Shown here piece after piece: positions 1-11,556 of a DNA stretch of 53,134 nt. Source of the stretch: an uncultured beta proteobacterium (lineage in GTDB: Bacteria > Pseudomonadota > Gammaproteobacteria > Burkholderiales > Burkholderiaceae_E); assembly GCA_903934295.1 (NCBI GenBank), contig CAIZNI010000021.1, positions 1 to 53,134 on the forward strand, in the 5' to 3' direction. Numbering within the stretch: position 1 is the stretch's first letter; each line of letters begins with the position of its first letter. A program made the position numbers and the translations under genes. The notes beneath the pieces are model-generated. The model was given only the letters and a program-made list of their open reading frames with translations, was not told the DNA's origin and searched no databases.

Positions 1-119
1 CCGGAGTCGCATTTCCATTGCTGCGTGCGGTCGTCGTGTAATAGACAGTGACCGGTGTTTGACTGCCAGCAGACAGTTCAATCCTTGGTTGTGCGAAGGT
101 GGTGCCGCTGTTGCCTTCG
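1..119. repeat. 119-bp perfect direct repeat, copy A
   Basis: Positions 1-119 are identical base for base to 382-500. The offset of 381 bp is exactly 127 codons, so it is one Calx-beta repeat unit in the gene that covers it. The match may extend left beyond the window. Confidence 0.95.
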
Positions 120-541
120 TTGAGGTAAAGATAGTTGAGCGGGAAGCCGGCTGTTAGCGTCGGCGCGGTATCGTCATTAGTGATACCAATTGAAACCCAG
201 CTGTTTCTCAGGCCTTCTGCACCGTTGACGACGACCGTTGCTCCATCCGCACTTGTGATATCGACATAAAAGTTTTCACTTGTTTCGTAGGTCGTATCGC
301 CCATCACGGCCAGCGAGATTGCCTTGCTTGTCTCGCCGGGAGCGAATGTCACGCTGCTGGTGGTTGCCGAATAGTCGATCCCCGGAGTCGCATTTCCATT
401 GCTGCGTGCGGTCGTCGTGTAATAGACAGTGACCGGTGTTTGACTGCCAGCAGACAGTTCAATCCTTGGTTGTGCGAAGGTGGTGCCGCTGTTGCCTTCG
501 GCTATATAAAAATAATTAAGGGAGAATCCTGCAGTTGCCAT
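1..541 (-). CDS. Calx-beta repeat protein, N-terminal part (runs off the window)
   Basis: The reverse strand is open from an ATG at 541-539 to the window edge (180 complete codons, C-terminus missing). The translation shows a Calx-beta domain: TPGIDYS, then VTFAPGETSKAISLAVMGD, then YETSENFYVDI, closing with TNDDTAP. A second copy starts at about residue 128. Calx-beta domains are Ca2+-binding beta sandwiches found in large secreted adhesins. No signal peptide is visible and the first repeat begins at the N-terminus, which would fit type I secretion, though the C-terminal signal is outside the window. The ribosome site (GGAATT) is weak. DNA is less GC-rich than the rest of the window. Function beyond a probable surface or secreted role cannot be told. 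Confidence 0.8.
   Translation of the reverse strand, partial: MATAGFSLNYFYIAEGNSGTTFAQPRIELSAGSQTPVTVYYTTTARSNGNATPGIDYSATTSSVTFAPGETSKAISLAVMGDTTYETSENFYVDITSADGATVVVNGAEGLRNSWVSIGITNDDTAPTLTAGFPLNYLYLNEGNSGTTFAQPRIELSAGSQTPVTVYYTTTARSNGNATP
382..500. repeat. 119-bp perfect direct repeat, copy B
   Basis: Second copy of the repeat at 1-119. Identity ends at position 501 (g against t at 120), inside the codons for the first residues of each Calx-beta unit. Confidence 0.95.
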
Positions 542-908
542 AATAATTCCGAATGGAGGCGTAATCGATTGATGAGTTGAGCAGGGTGTTTTCCGTCTAC
601 ACCAACAAAGCGATCTTGGTGGGGTTGAGCGTTATCTTACTGTCGCGGTGGTCTTTGAGTTTGGCGGCGCTGGGCGCGCCTCATTAGAGTAAGTTTCGGC
701 AATTCTAAGGACTGTAGACGGTTCCACGAAAGACTCAGAAGATCGATGGTCGGCGTCTTCAAAATTACTCTTCTTAGGCACGCAATTGATCAGCTGTCAT
801 CGTTTTGTTGGTCTGTCTTGATGATTGACTAATCGTACTTAATCCGAAGATTGTACTCGTGATCTGCCAGGAAGCTTCTTGTGAACGGGTCTTGTTTTTA
901 ATTCGCGG
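542..908. other. Gene-free stretch of lower GC
   Basis: Between the start of the Calx-beta gene and the end of the glycine-zipper reading frame. It should hold the Calx-beta promoter, but no convincing -35/-10 pair was found on the minus strand. A 9-bp inverted repeat (593-601 and 713-721) is present but could be chance. No RNA gene or coding region is recognised. Confidence 0.5.
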
Positions 909-1178
909 CTACGCAAATTGCGTGTTGTCAGGTGCGCGTTGTCCATTTCCGCTTTGGGCGATCATGGCGCCCAATGACTCTCCGACGACAGCACCCGCAT
1001 CTGCGCCGACAGTGGCGAGTATGCGGTGCCTTGCACGGTTTTGGAGCTCGACTACGTCTGCGTTGAATACCTGCTGGTCTTTGCCTTTCTTGTTCACAAG
1101 TGGGATGTAATTATTCCTGATCTTGATGCAGCCGCTCAATACTGTTCTGCTCACGATTTTAATGATAAATGTTTACAT
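909..1178 (-). pseudogene. Small glycine-zipper lipoprotein with a stop at codon 2
   Basis: On the minus strand a good ribosome site (GAGGG at 1190-1186) is followed after 7 bases by ATG (1178-1176), but the next codon is TAA (1175-1173). Reading on in frame gives TFIIKIVSRTVLSGC, a credible lipoprotein signal with lipobox LSGC, then a 72-residue mature part. That part contains G-ADA-G-AVV-G-ESL-G, a GxxxGxxxGxxxG glycine zipper as in small outer-membrane lipoproteins. The frame could be rescued by the GTG at 1154-1152 (81 aa), but that start would lose most of the signal peptide. Either a recently inactivated gene or reinitiation at GTG. Function unknown. Confidence 0.45.
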
Positions 1179-1539
1179 TAATTGACCCTCGGCCAGCCTT
1201 GCTCTTTGAATAAGAGGATTGGATGAGAGTTTAATGAATTGTACCCAATGCGAGAGCTGGTTTAGTATCTTCGCCCCATTAGGGCTGCGTCGTGAGTTGG
1301 ACAAGGTTTTGCAACCGTGACTCAGTTAAAAAACGAATCCGTCTCGCTAAGCGCCTTTGAAATCTACACAGGTGAAGTCTTCAATGAAATATTTTTCGGG
1401 AGCAGTATTTGCCCGCCGTCTTCCTGGCGCGTGAAATATTTCCGGGTTCATGACAAGGGGCCAACTTCACTTGTTGGTTCTCGGCGCAAGTGACCCCTAT
1501 CACCCTGCCATCCCGCCCCGCCCGGTTAAAATCCCCCGC
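1179..1539. other. Intergenic region upstream of metH
   Basis: Lower GC than metH. It contains a 28-codon frame (1234-1320) with a CxxC pair that resembles nothing known, and a near-repeated motif GAAATATTT(TT)CGGG at about 1384-1400 and 1431-1446, 48 bp apart, which could be a regulator site. No cobalamin or S-adenosylhomocysteine riboswitch core was recognised, although either would be natural upstream of metH. Confidence 0.45.
1527..1532 (+). promoter_or_regulatory. -10-like box TAAAAT directly before metH
   Basis: TAAAAT ends 7 bases before the ATG at 1540, in the context CCCGGT(T)AAAATCC. The same box, with the same 7-base gap, precedes the flavoprotein gene at 12809. Transcription would start at or beside the ATG, giving a leaderless or near-leaderless mRNA. 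No clear -35 box is seen. Confidence 0.45.
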
Positions 1540-5393
<3,854 letters not shown>

Positions 5394-5397
<4 letters not shown>

Positions 5398-5843
5398 GCG
5401 CGCACCCGTTTTTCCACATTGGCCTTGATGTTGGCCAGCGCGCTCGCCGCCTCGGCGTCGATGCGCGCGATCATCGCCTCGGTGGGCGCCTTCGGGCGCG
5501 ACGGGTTGCGCACGGTGCGGGTGTATTTCGTGCCGTTGCCGGCCGCCTCGAAGTCGTACTGCACGATGATCGGGCCGATGAAGCCGGCGCCGGTCTGCGC
5601 GACCCAGCGGGTCGGCCGGTCGGCCTGCAGCACCAACCAGTGCAGCTCGATCTCCTCGCGCGAGAACCACTTCTCGCGGAAGGTCTCGCCGGCGGCCAGC
5701 GGCCGGTCGGCGCTGTCGACTTCGTGGGAGACCGCGATCCACTCCGGCCAGCTGCGCGGATTGGTCACATAGTCGAAGACCGCGCTGGCGGGCGCCTCGA
5801 TCAGGATGTGGTGGCTGCGCTCGAAGGCGACGGTGTCGGTCAT
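5394..5843 (-). CDS. SRPBCC-family (START/polyketide cyclase-like) protein
   Basis: 149 residues with the typical start of the family ([25 protein letters not shown]) and a closing helix rich in Ala, Ile and Lys ([20 protein letters not shown]). These proteins form a helix-grip fold around a hydrophobic cavity and bind lipids or other small apolar ligands. No catalytic residues can be assigned, so the ligand is unknown. It ends tail to tail with metH: the two stop codons share bases 5395-5396 (TTAG), leaving no room for a terminator. Probably soluble and monocistronic. Confidence 0.8.
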
Positions 5844-6036
5844 GGGTTTTCCCTTGGGGTGGCTCGGGCGGGTGGATCGGAACGGTCGCCAGTATGGTTG
5901 ACGAGCGCCCGGGCGCTCAAGATACTGCGTCGTCGCTGGACCCGGCGGACGGTGCGGTCAGCCGTCAGGCTTCAGCCTTCAGGTCTAAGCCGTCAGTCTT
6001 AAGCCCCCCTGCCATTTTTCTCCGATCGGGTCCGCC

Positions 6037-6873
6037 ATGAAGATCATCGATGCCCAGGTCCACCTCTGGTCCAGCGGCATGCCCAGCCTGCCGCACCGCC
6101 AGATCACCGCCTTCGGCGCTGAGGAGCTGCTGCGCGACATGGATGAGGCCGGCGTGGACGCCGCGCTCATCCACCCGCCGATCAGCTGGGACCCGCACGC
6201 CAATGCCCAGGCCGAAGAGGCCGCGCGGCGTTGGCCGACGCGCTTCGCGGTGCTCGGTCAGGTGCCGCTGGACAGCCCCGACAGCAGCGCGCTGCTGCCC
6301 GGCTGGCGCGATCGCCCGGGCATGATGGGCTTGCGCTATCCGCTGCTCAAGCCCGAGCAGCAGACGTGGCACCGCGACGGCACGATGGACTGGCTGTGGC
6401 GCGATGCCGAGCGCTTGGGCCTGCCGGTGGCGACGATGGCCGGCCGCTTCCTGCGCGATTTCGGGCAGATCGCCGAGCGCCATCCGCGGCTGCGCCTGAT
6501 CGTCGATCACCTGGGGCTGGTGCGCACCGGGCGTGACCAGGCGGCGTTCGAGCAGATCGACGACCTGCTGGCGCTCGCGCGGCTGCCCAATGTCGCGGTC
6601 AAGGCCACCGGCGCGCCCGGCTACTCGACCCAGGACTACCCGTTCACCGGTCTGCACGACGGCCTGCACCGCATCTTCGATGCCTTCGGCCCGAAGCGTT
6701 TCTTCTGGGGCACCGACATCACGCGCATGCCCTGCAGCTACCGGCAGTGCGTCACGATGTTCACCGAGGAGCTGCCCTGGCTGGCCGGCGACGACCTGGC
6801 CTGGGTGATGGGCCGCGGGGTGTGCGAATGGATCGGCTGGAACACCATCGACTTTCAGGAGCCGTCGGCATGA
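6037..6873 (+). CDS. Amidohydrolase-2 family metal-dependent hydrolase
   Basis: 278 residues with a TIM-barrel amidohydrolase pattern: an N-terminal DAQVHLW in place of the usual DxHxH, IVDHLGL in the middle and FWGTDITR near the end. This subgroup includes 2-pyrone-4,6-dicarboxylate lactonase and related hydrolases or decarboxylases of ring compounds. The first metal-binding His is Gln here, as is common in this branch. The stop overlaps the start of the lipase-like lipoprotein gene (ATGA), so the two are probably cotranscribed and may act on the same ester or lactone. The substrate is unknown. Confidence 0.8.
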   Translation: MKIIDAQVHLWSSGMPSLPHRQITAFGAEELLRDMDEAGVDAALIHPPISWDPHANAQAEEAARRWPTRFAVLGQVPLDSPDSSALLPGWRDRPGMMGLRYPLLKPEQQTWHRDGTMDWLWRDAERLGLPVATMAGRFLRDFGQIAERHPRLRLIVDHLGLVRTGRDQAAFEQIDDLLALARLPNVAVKATGAPGYSTQDYPFTGLHDGLHRIFDAFGPKRFFWGTDITRMPCSYRQCVTMFTEELPWLAGDDLAWVMGRGVCEWIGWNTIDFQEPSA

Positions 6874-8309
6874 ACGGATTGCGCGCGCGTTTGTTGGGAT
6901 TTTCTTCGTCGCGGCGGGTGGTCGCCGGGTCTGCGGCCAGTCGGCCGCCTTTGCGCGGCGCCGGCCTGGGCGTGCTGGGCCTGTCGGTGCTGCTGGGCGC
7001 CTGCGCGGCGTCGGGGCCGGCCCCGCAGGCCGCCGACCCCCATCCGCCGATCGTGTTCGTGCATGGCAACGGCGACACCGCCGCGCTGTGGCTCACCACG
7101 ATCTGGCGCTTCGAGAGCAACGGCTGGCCGCGCGACCGTTTGCACGCGATCGATGCGCCCAACCCGCTGTCGCGCGACGATGACGCGGTGCCGCAGGCGG
7201 CGCGCACCTCGGCCGCCGAGCACCGCGAATTTCTGGCCGCCGAGATCGACCGCGTGCTGGCGCGCACCGGCGCGCGCCAGGTGGTGCTGGTGGGCAACTC
7301 GCGCGGGGGCAATGCGATTCGCGGCTATGTGCGCCACGGTGACGGCGCGGCGAAGGTGTCGCACGCGATCCTGGGCGGCACGCCCAACCACGGCGTGTGG
7401 TCGCGCCCTGACTTCCGGCCGGGCAACGAGTTCAACGGCACCGGGCCGGTGCTGACCGCGCTCAACGCGCCGCAGGGCCCGCAGGGGCTGGAGGTCACGC
7501 CCGGCGTGAAGTGGATGACGCTGCGTTCTGATGGCAACGACAAGTTCGCCCAGCCCACCGGCGAATGGATCGGCCAGCGCGGCTGGGCCACCGGCGTCGA
7601 TGCGCGCGGGCCCGAGCTGCGCGGGGCCGACAACCGGGTGCTGGCGGGGCTCGATCACCGCGAGGTTTCGTATCACGCGAAGGCCTTCGAGCAGACCTGG
7701 CAGTTCGTGACCGGCCGCGCGCCGGTCTCGAGCGCGATCGCGCCCGAGGCGCGGGTGGTGCTCGATGGCAAGCTGACCGGGCTGGCTGGCGCGGCCGCGA
7801 CCAACCTGCCGCTGGCGGGCGGGCAGGTGCGGGTGCACGGCGTCGACTGCGCCAGCGGCGAGCGCCGCGGCGCCCCGTTGCATGTGCGCACCGTGGGCGC
7901 CGACGGCGTCTGGGGGCCGCTCGCGACCGACGCGCTCACTTGTCTGGAGTTCGAGGTCGCGGCCAGCGGCTATGCGACCACCCACTACTACCGGTCGCCG
8001 TTCGCGCGTTCGTCGTCGGTGGTGCATCTGCGGGCGGCGCGCGTCGTCGAGGCCGATCGCGCTGCCGGCGCGGTGGTCGCGATGACCCGTCCGCGCGGCT
8101 ATTTCGATCTGGCCCGCGATCGCATGAGTCTGGACGGCCGGCCGCTGCCGGGCATCGGCCCCGGCGTGGCGGGGCTGGCGGCTTCGCGCCTGACGCTGCC
8201 GGCAGGGGCCACGCGGACGGTGGTGGCCGAGTTCAACGGCGAACGGATCGCGGTGCGCACCTGGCCGGCCGGCGAGGGTCGGGTGTCGGTGGCGGAGATG
8301 CACCACTGA
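6870..8309 (+). CDS. Lipase-like alpha/beta hydrolase lipoprotein
   Basis: 479 residues from the ATG that overlaps the preceding stop. The N-terminus is a long lipoprotein signal with lipobox LLGAC (about residues 41-45), so the enzyme should be membrane-anchored outside the cytoplasm. The hydrolase core has the oxyanion-hole motif VFVHGNGD and the nucleophile elbow GNSRGG (Ser of the triad). GTPNHG lies downstream. The C-terminal 200 residues look like a separate beta-rich domain, possibly a carboxypeptidase-regulatory-like fold. Family members hydrolyse esters, including extracellular polyesters. Substrate not deducible. No later signal of an operon: the next gene is convergent. Confidence 0.8.
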   Translation: MNGLRARLLGFSSSRRVVAGSAASRPPLRGAGLGVLGLSVLLGACAASGPAPQAADPHPPIVFVHGNGDTAALWLTTIWRFESNGWPRDRLHAIDAPNPLSRDDDAVPQAARTSAAEHREFLAAEIDRVLARTGARQVVLVGNSRGGNAIRGYVRHGDGAAKVSHAILGGTPNHGVWSRPDFRPGNEFNGTGPVLTALNAPQGPQGLEVTPGVKWMTLRSDGNDKFAQPTGEWIGQRGWATGVDARGPELRGADNRVLAGLDHREVSYHAKAFEQTWQFVTGRAPVSSAIAPEARVVLDGKLTGLAGAAATNLPLAGGQVRVHGVDCASGERRGAPLHVRTVGADGVWGPLATDALTCLEFEVAASGYATTHYYRSPFARSSSVVHLRAARVVEADRAAGAVVAMTRPRGYFDLARDRMSLDGRPLPGIGPGVAGLAASRLTLPAGATRTVVAEFNGERIAVRTWPAGEGRVSVAEMHH

Positions 8310-8336
8310 GCAATCGCCCCCGAGCCGTCGCTCGCG

Positions 8337-8391
8337 GGTCTTGGCCACCGAGTCTTAGCCCCCGAGTCTTAGCCCCCGAGTCTTGGCCCGC
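8337..8391. repeat. 14-bp tandem repeat (about 4 copies)
   Basis: Unit GAGTCTTAGCCCCC, two exact copies flanked by two diverged ones, in the gap between the convergent lipase-like gene and phaZ. Non-coding; no hairpin or T-run seen. Confidence 0.85.
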
Positions 8392-8408
8392 TACCCGGTC
8401 ATTCCCGG

Positions 8409-9659
8409 CTATCGCACCCCGAACGTCGATTCCGCGATCTGGATGGTGTCGCGCACCACCGGGTAGATCGCGCGGCTCCAGCGGCGACCGCTGAACACGC
8501 CGTAGTGGCCGGCGCCGGCCTGCACATAGTGATTGCGCAGCCAGGTCTTGATGCCGGTGCACAGGTCCTGCGCGGCCAGGGTCTGGCCGATGCCGCAGAT
8601 GTCGTCGCGTTCGCCCTCGATGGTGAGCAGCGCCGCGCGCCGCAATGCCGCGGGCTTGACCAGACGGCCGCGCCAGCGCAAATGACCGCGGGCCAGCGCG
8701 TATTCCTGGAAGACCTGCTGCACGGTTTCCAGGTAGAACTCGGCCGGCAGGTCGGCCACCGCGAAATATTCCCCATAGAAGCGCCGGGTCGCCTCGGCGC
8801 GTTCGGCCTCGCCCTGGCAGCGGTCGCGATAGAAGCCGGCGAAGGCGTTCAGGTGGCGCTCCATGTTCATGCTCATGAAGGCGGTGAGCTGCATGAAGCC
8901 CGGATAGACGCGGCGCAGGGCGCCCGGGTAGCGCAGCGGCACCACGCCGATCAGGTGCTGGGCGAACCACTCGATCGGCTTTTCGGCGGCAAGGCGGTTG
9001 ACCTCGGTGGGGCTCACCCGGCAGTCGACCGGACCGGCCATCAGGGTCACGCTGATCGGCGCCGCGGCATCGGCGTCCTCGGCCATCAGCGCCGCCGCAG
9101 CCAGCGCCGCCACGCAGGGCTGACAGACCGCGACCAGGTGCGCGCCGGGTCCGATCTGGCGCAGGAAGCGCATCAGGTAGTCGATGTACTCGTCGAGCCC
9201 GAAGACGCCGTGGGCCAGCGCGACGTCGCGCGCGTTGTGCCAGTCGGTGATGTAGACATCGTGGTCGGCCAGCAGCGTGAGCGCGGTGTCGCGCAGCAGG
9301 GTCGCGAAGTGCCCCGACATCGGTGCGACCAGCAGCACGCGCGGCTGGGGCGTGCTGCCCGGTTGCCTGGCGCCGCCGCCCGCAGGCGCCGAGTCGTCGG
9401 TCAGCTTGCGAAACCGCAGCAGGTTGCCGAACGGCAGCTTCGCGCTGATCTCCTCGACCACTGCCACCTCGCGATCGCCCACTCGCACGCGGTCGATGCC
9501 GAAGGCCGGCCGGTGGTGCGTCAGGTTGCCCAGTCCGACCAGTTCCAGCGCCGCGGTCAGCTGGCTGAGCGGGGGCCACTCGACCCGGCTGCCGGCAGCG
9601 GCCAGCAGTCGAAACGGCTGCATCAGGTCGGCGAGTCCCTGGTAGGTCTGGTAGATCAT
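8409..9659 (-). CDS. phaZ: Intracellular polyhydroxyalkanoate depolymerase
   Basis: 416 residues from ATG 9659. Hydrolyses stored poly(3-hydroxybutyrate) granules to monomers and oligomers in the cytoplasm. The sequence shows MIYQTYQ at the N-terminus and VLLVAPMSGHFATLLRDT. AVCQPCVA is the Cys-type lipase box (the family uses a catalytic Cys, not Ser). TIEGERDDICG and GAGHYGVFSGRRW would supply the catalytic Asp and His. Length matches the Cupriavidus-type PhaZ family. The longer open frame upstream (to 9899) is rejected because the family starts at MIYQ. Divergent from the GST gene. Confidence 0.92.
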   Translation of the reverse strand: MIYQTYQGLADLMQPFRLLAAAGSRVEWPPLSQLTAALELVGLGNLTHHRPAFGIDRVRVGDREVAVVEEISAKLPFGNLLRFRKLTDDSAPAGGGARQPGSTPQPRVLLVAPMSGHFATLLRDTALTLLADHDVYITDWHNARDVALAHGVFGLDEYIDYLMRFLRQIGPGAHLVAVCQPCVAALAAAALMAEDADAAAPISVTLMAGPVDCRVSPTEVNRLAAEKPIEWFAQHLIGVVPLRYPGALRRVYPGFMQLTAFMSMNMERHLNAFAGFYRDRCQGEAERAEATRRFYGEYFAVADLPAEFYLETVQQVFQEYALARGHLRWRGRLVKPAALRRAALLTIEGERDDICGIGQTLAAQDLCTGIKTWLRNHYVQAGAGHYGVFSGRRWSRAIYPVVRDTIQIAESTFGVR

Positions 9660-9812
9660 GGCCGGTGACACGCAAGTTCCGGTCCAGCGGACCGGGTGGC
9701 CGCCCGCCGGACGTCGGCCGGTCGCCCTTGGCACATGCCTTGCATGCAAACCGGGGGTGCGTCTCCAACCCGGCAGCCGGTCGGCGGGGACGCGCGCGAG
9801 GATGCGCCCGAC

Positions 9813-10550
9813 ATGCCCAAACCCAGTCCCAAGCCGGTCGCCAGACCCGCCCTGAAATCGGTCGGCGGGTCGGGCATGCCGCGCACGCCGCGCGCGCACC
9901 CCGCGGCGATCCTGAGCATCAGCAGCCGCAACTATTCCTCGTGGTCGCTGCGCGGCTGGCTGCTGGTGCGCTTTGCCGGCCTCGATCTGCAGACGCAGGT
10001 GGTGGTGCCCGACGAGCAGTCACGCCGCGAGCTGCTGCTGCTGTCGCCTTCGATCCTGGTGCCGTGCCTGACCCATGAGGGCGTCCGGGTCTGGGACACG
10101 CTGGCGATCGGTGAATACCTGAACGAGATCCTGCCCGCGGCCGGGCTGCTGCCGGCCGAGCGCGCCGCGCGCGCGCACTGCCGCGCGATCAGCGGCGAGA
10201 TGCACGCCGGGTTCGCCAGCCTGCGCTCGGCGCTGCCGATGAATTTGCGCGGGCATTTCCCCGACTTCCGGGTCTGGAGCCGCGCGCAGGACGACATCGA
10301 TCGCATCACCGACATCTGGCGCGACTGCCTGACCACCTATGGCGGCCCGTACCTGTTCGGTGCGCGGCGCACCTTGGCCGATGCGATGTATGCACCGGTA
10401 TGCACCCGGTTCCGCACCTATGGGGTGGCGCTGGATGAGGCTTGCGCCGGCTATCGGGACACCATCCTGGCGATGCCCGAGATGCGCGAGTGGCGCGAGG
10501 CGGCCCTGCAGGAGCCCGAAGAGATCGACGAGCTCGACATGGAGTTCTGA
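9813..10550 (+). CDS. Glutathione S-transferase family protein
   Basis: From ATG 9813 the product has 245 residues. The thioredoxin-like N-terminal domain starts with ILSISSRNYSSWSLRGWLLVRFAG, a hallmark of one bacterial GST group, followed by the cis-Pro region ILVPCLTHEGVRVWDTLAIGEYL. The all-helical C-terminal domain ends at GPYLFGARRTLADAMYAPV. GSTs conjugate glutathione to electrophiles, and this genome makes its own glutathione (gshA and gshB in this window). GAGG at 9798 supports ATG 9813. ATG 9876, closer to the domain, is the alternative start. Substrate unknown. Confidence 0.85.
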   Translation: MPKPSPKPVARPALKSVGGSGMPRTPRAHPAAILSISSRNYSSWSLRGWLLVRFAGLDLQTQVVVPDEQSRRELLLLSPSILVPCLTHEGVRVWDTLAIGEYLNEILPAAGLLPAERAARAHCRAISGEMHAGFASLRSALPMNLRGHFPDFRVWSRAQDDIDRITDIWRDCLTTYGGPYLFGARRTLADAMYAPVCTRFRTYGVALDEACAGYRDTILAMPEMREWREAALQEPEEIDELDMEF

Positions 10551-10614
10551 GGGCGGGGCTGGCCTTTCTTGGGCCGGGGCTGGCCTTTCCTGGGGCGGGG
10601 CCGGCCCATTTCTG
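10551..10614. repeat. About 21-bp GC-rich tandem repeat
   Basis: GGGGCTGGCCTTTCTTGGGC-type unit, two near-exact copies and a diverged third, directly after the GST stop codon in a gap between convergent genes. Non-coding. Confidence 0.8.
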
Positions 10615-10622
10615 AGTCCGGG

Positions 10623-10643
10623 CCCGGCCTATAATAGGCCGGG
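10623..10643. terminator. 9-bp perfect hairpin between convergent genes
   Basis: Arms CCCGGCCTA and TAGGCCGGG with a 3-base loop TAA. It lies between the ends of the GST gene and the DUF1840 gene and is symmetric, so it could stop transcripts from both sides, but there is no T-run. The core also spells TATAAT (10630-10635), a perfect -10 consensus. No downstream plus-strand gene would need it. Confidence 0.4.
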
Positions 10644-10653
10644 TGTGCCGCCG

Positions 10654-10974
10654 TCAGACTCCCCAGGTGACCCGCTGGCTCGCGGCGGCTGCCTGCTTGA
10701 ACAGATCGATCAGCGGCCAGGCGCGCTGGGCCAGCCCGATGCGCTTTTCCGGATCCACTGACGGATCGTCCTCATCGTCTCGCGAGCCCGGCTGGCTGCG
10801 GGCCTTTTCCTGCGCGATGGCCCCGTTCAGGGCCGCGATCGCTGCGGGCAGATGCTCGGCCTCGAACACCCCCGCCCGTCCCGGCGGCTTGCCGATGATC
10901 GCCAGCAGGCTTTCGGCCACCGGCTGGGTCATCACCACCGTGCCGCCCGCCTTGCTCTTGAATTCATAAAGCAT
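10654..10974 (-). CDS. DUF1840 family protein
   Basis: 106 residues starting MLYEFKSKAGGTVVMTQPVAE, the characteristic opening of the DUF1840 family of small soluble proteins found mainly in Burkholderiales. No catalytic motif or membrane segment is visible, and no function is established for the family. A purine-rich ribosome site (AAAGGGGAAAAC) precedes the ATG at 10974-10972. That ATG lies in a CATG shared with a possible plus-strand start of the next gene, so the two genes diverge with no gap. Confidence 0.85.
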   Translation of the reverse strand: MLYEFKSKAGGTVVMTQPVAESLLAIIGKPPGRAGVFEAEHLPAAIAALNGAIAQEKARSQPGSRDDEDDPSVDPEKRIGLAQRAWPLIDLFKQAAAASQRVTWGV

Positions 10975-11554
10975 GTTTTCCCCTTTCCCTTTCCCTGGCG
11001 TCTTGCGCGTCGAGCATACCCTGCTGATCGTGCTGGCCCTGCTGAGCGCAGGCTGCTCGCCGACCTACAACTGGCGCGAGGTGCGTCCGGCCGACGTCGG
11101 CGTGGCGGTGATGCTGCCGGGCAAGCCTGCTTCGCTGACCCGGCGCATCCAGCTGGCCGACCAGGAGCGGGTGATGAGCATGACCGGCGCGCAGGCCGCG
11201 GACATCGCGTTCACCGTCGCCTGCGCGGTGCTGCCCGACGCCCAGCCCGGGCCGCGCGAGCAGACGCTGGCCGCGATGCGCGCCGGCATGGTCCGCAACA
11301 TCGCCGGCGCCGAGGAGCGGGCCGAACCCGTCAGCGTGGCGCTGACCGATGCGCGCGGCGCGGCGCTGGGCCGCGTCGAGGGCGTGCGCCTGTCGGCCAA
11401 CGGCACGGCGCAGGGGCGCCGGGTGCGCCTGCAGGCGATCTTCGTGGCCGAGGGCGCCCGCGCCTGCCAGGCGGTGGCGGTGGGCGAAGGCCTGCCCGAT
11501 GAAGAGGCGCGCACCTTCCTCGATTCGCTGCGCCTGATCGCGCCGGCCGCCTGA
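10973..11554 (+). CDS. Small lipoprotein of unknown function
   Basis: 193 residues from ATG 10973, or 183 from the in-frame TTG at 11003. Either start gives a lipoprotein signal (HTLLIVLALLSAGC, lipobox LSAGC), so the mature protein begins at Cys and should be anchored in the envelope. The remainder is soluble, with no recognised domain. Phrases such as VAVMLPGKPASLTRRIQL resemble small exported proteins sometimes annotated as hypothetical. The MFS transporter gene starts 2 bases after the stop, so the pair is probably cotranscribed. Confidence 0.75.
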   Translation: MFSPFPFPGVLRVEHTLLIVLALLSAGCSPTYNWREVRPADVGVAVMLPGKPASLTRRIQLADQERVMSMTGAQAADIAFTVACAVLPDAQPGPREQTLAAMRAGMVRNIAGAEERAEPVSVALTDARGAALGRVEGVRLSANGTAQGRRVRLQAIFVAEGARACQAVAVGEGLPDEEARTFLDSLRLIAPAA

Positions 11555-11556
11555 CG

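Noticed and set aside
593-721. 9-bp inverted repeat CCGTCTACA/TGTAGACGG resembling the ends of a small mobile element
   Set aside because: Expected by chance at this spacing; no target-site duplication and no internal similarity.
1234-1320. 28-codon open frame with CxxC
   Set aside because: Too short, no good ribosome site and no similarity recognised; left as part of the intergenic entry.
1179-1539. Cobalamin or SAH riboswitch upstream of metH
   Set aside because: No conserved core (B12 box or SAH junction) was found, and the box before ATG suggests a transcript without a leader.
10630-10635. Perfect TATAAT as a promoter
   Set aside because: No plus-strand gene follows; it lies in a palindrome between converging genes, so a promoter role is unsupported.
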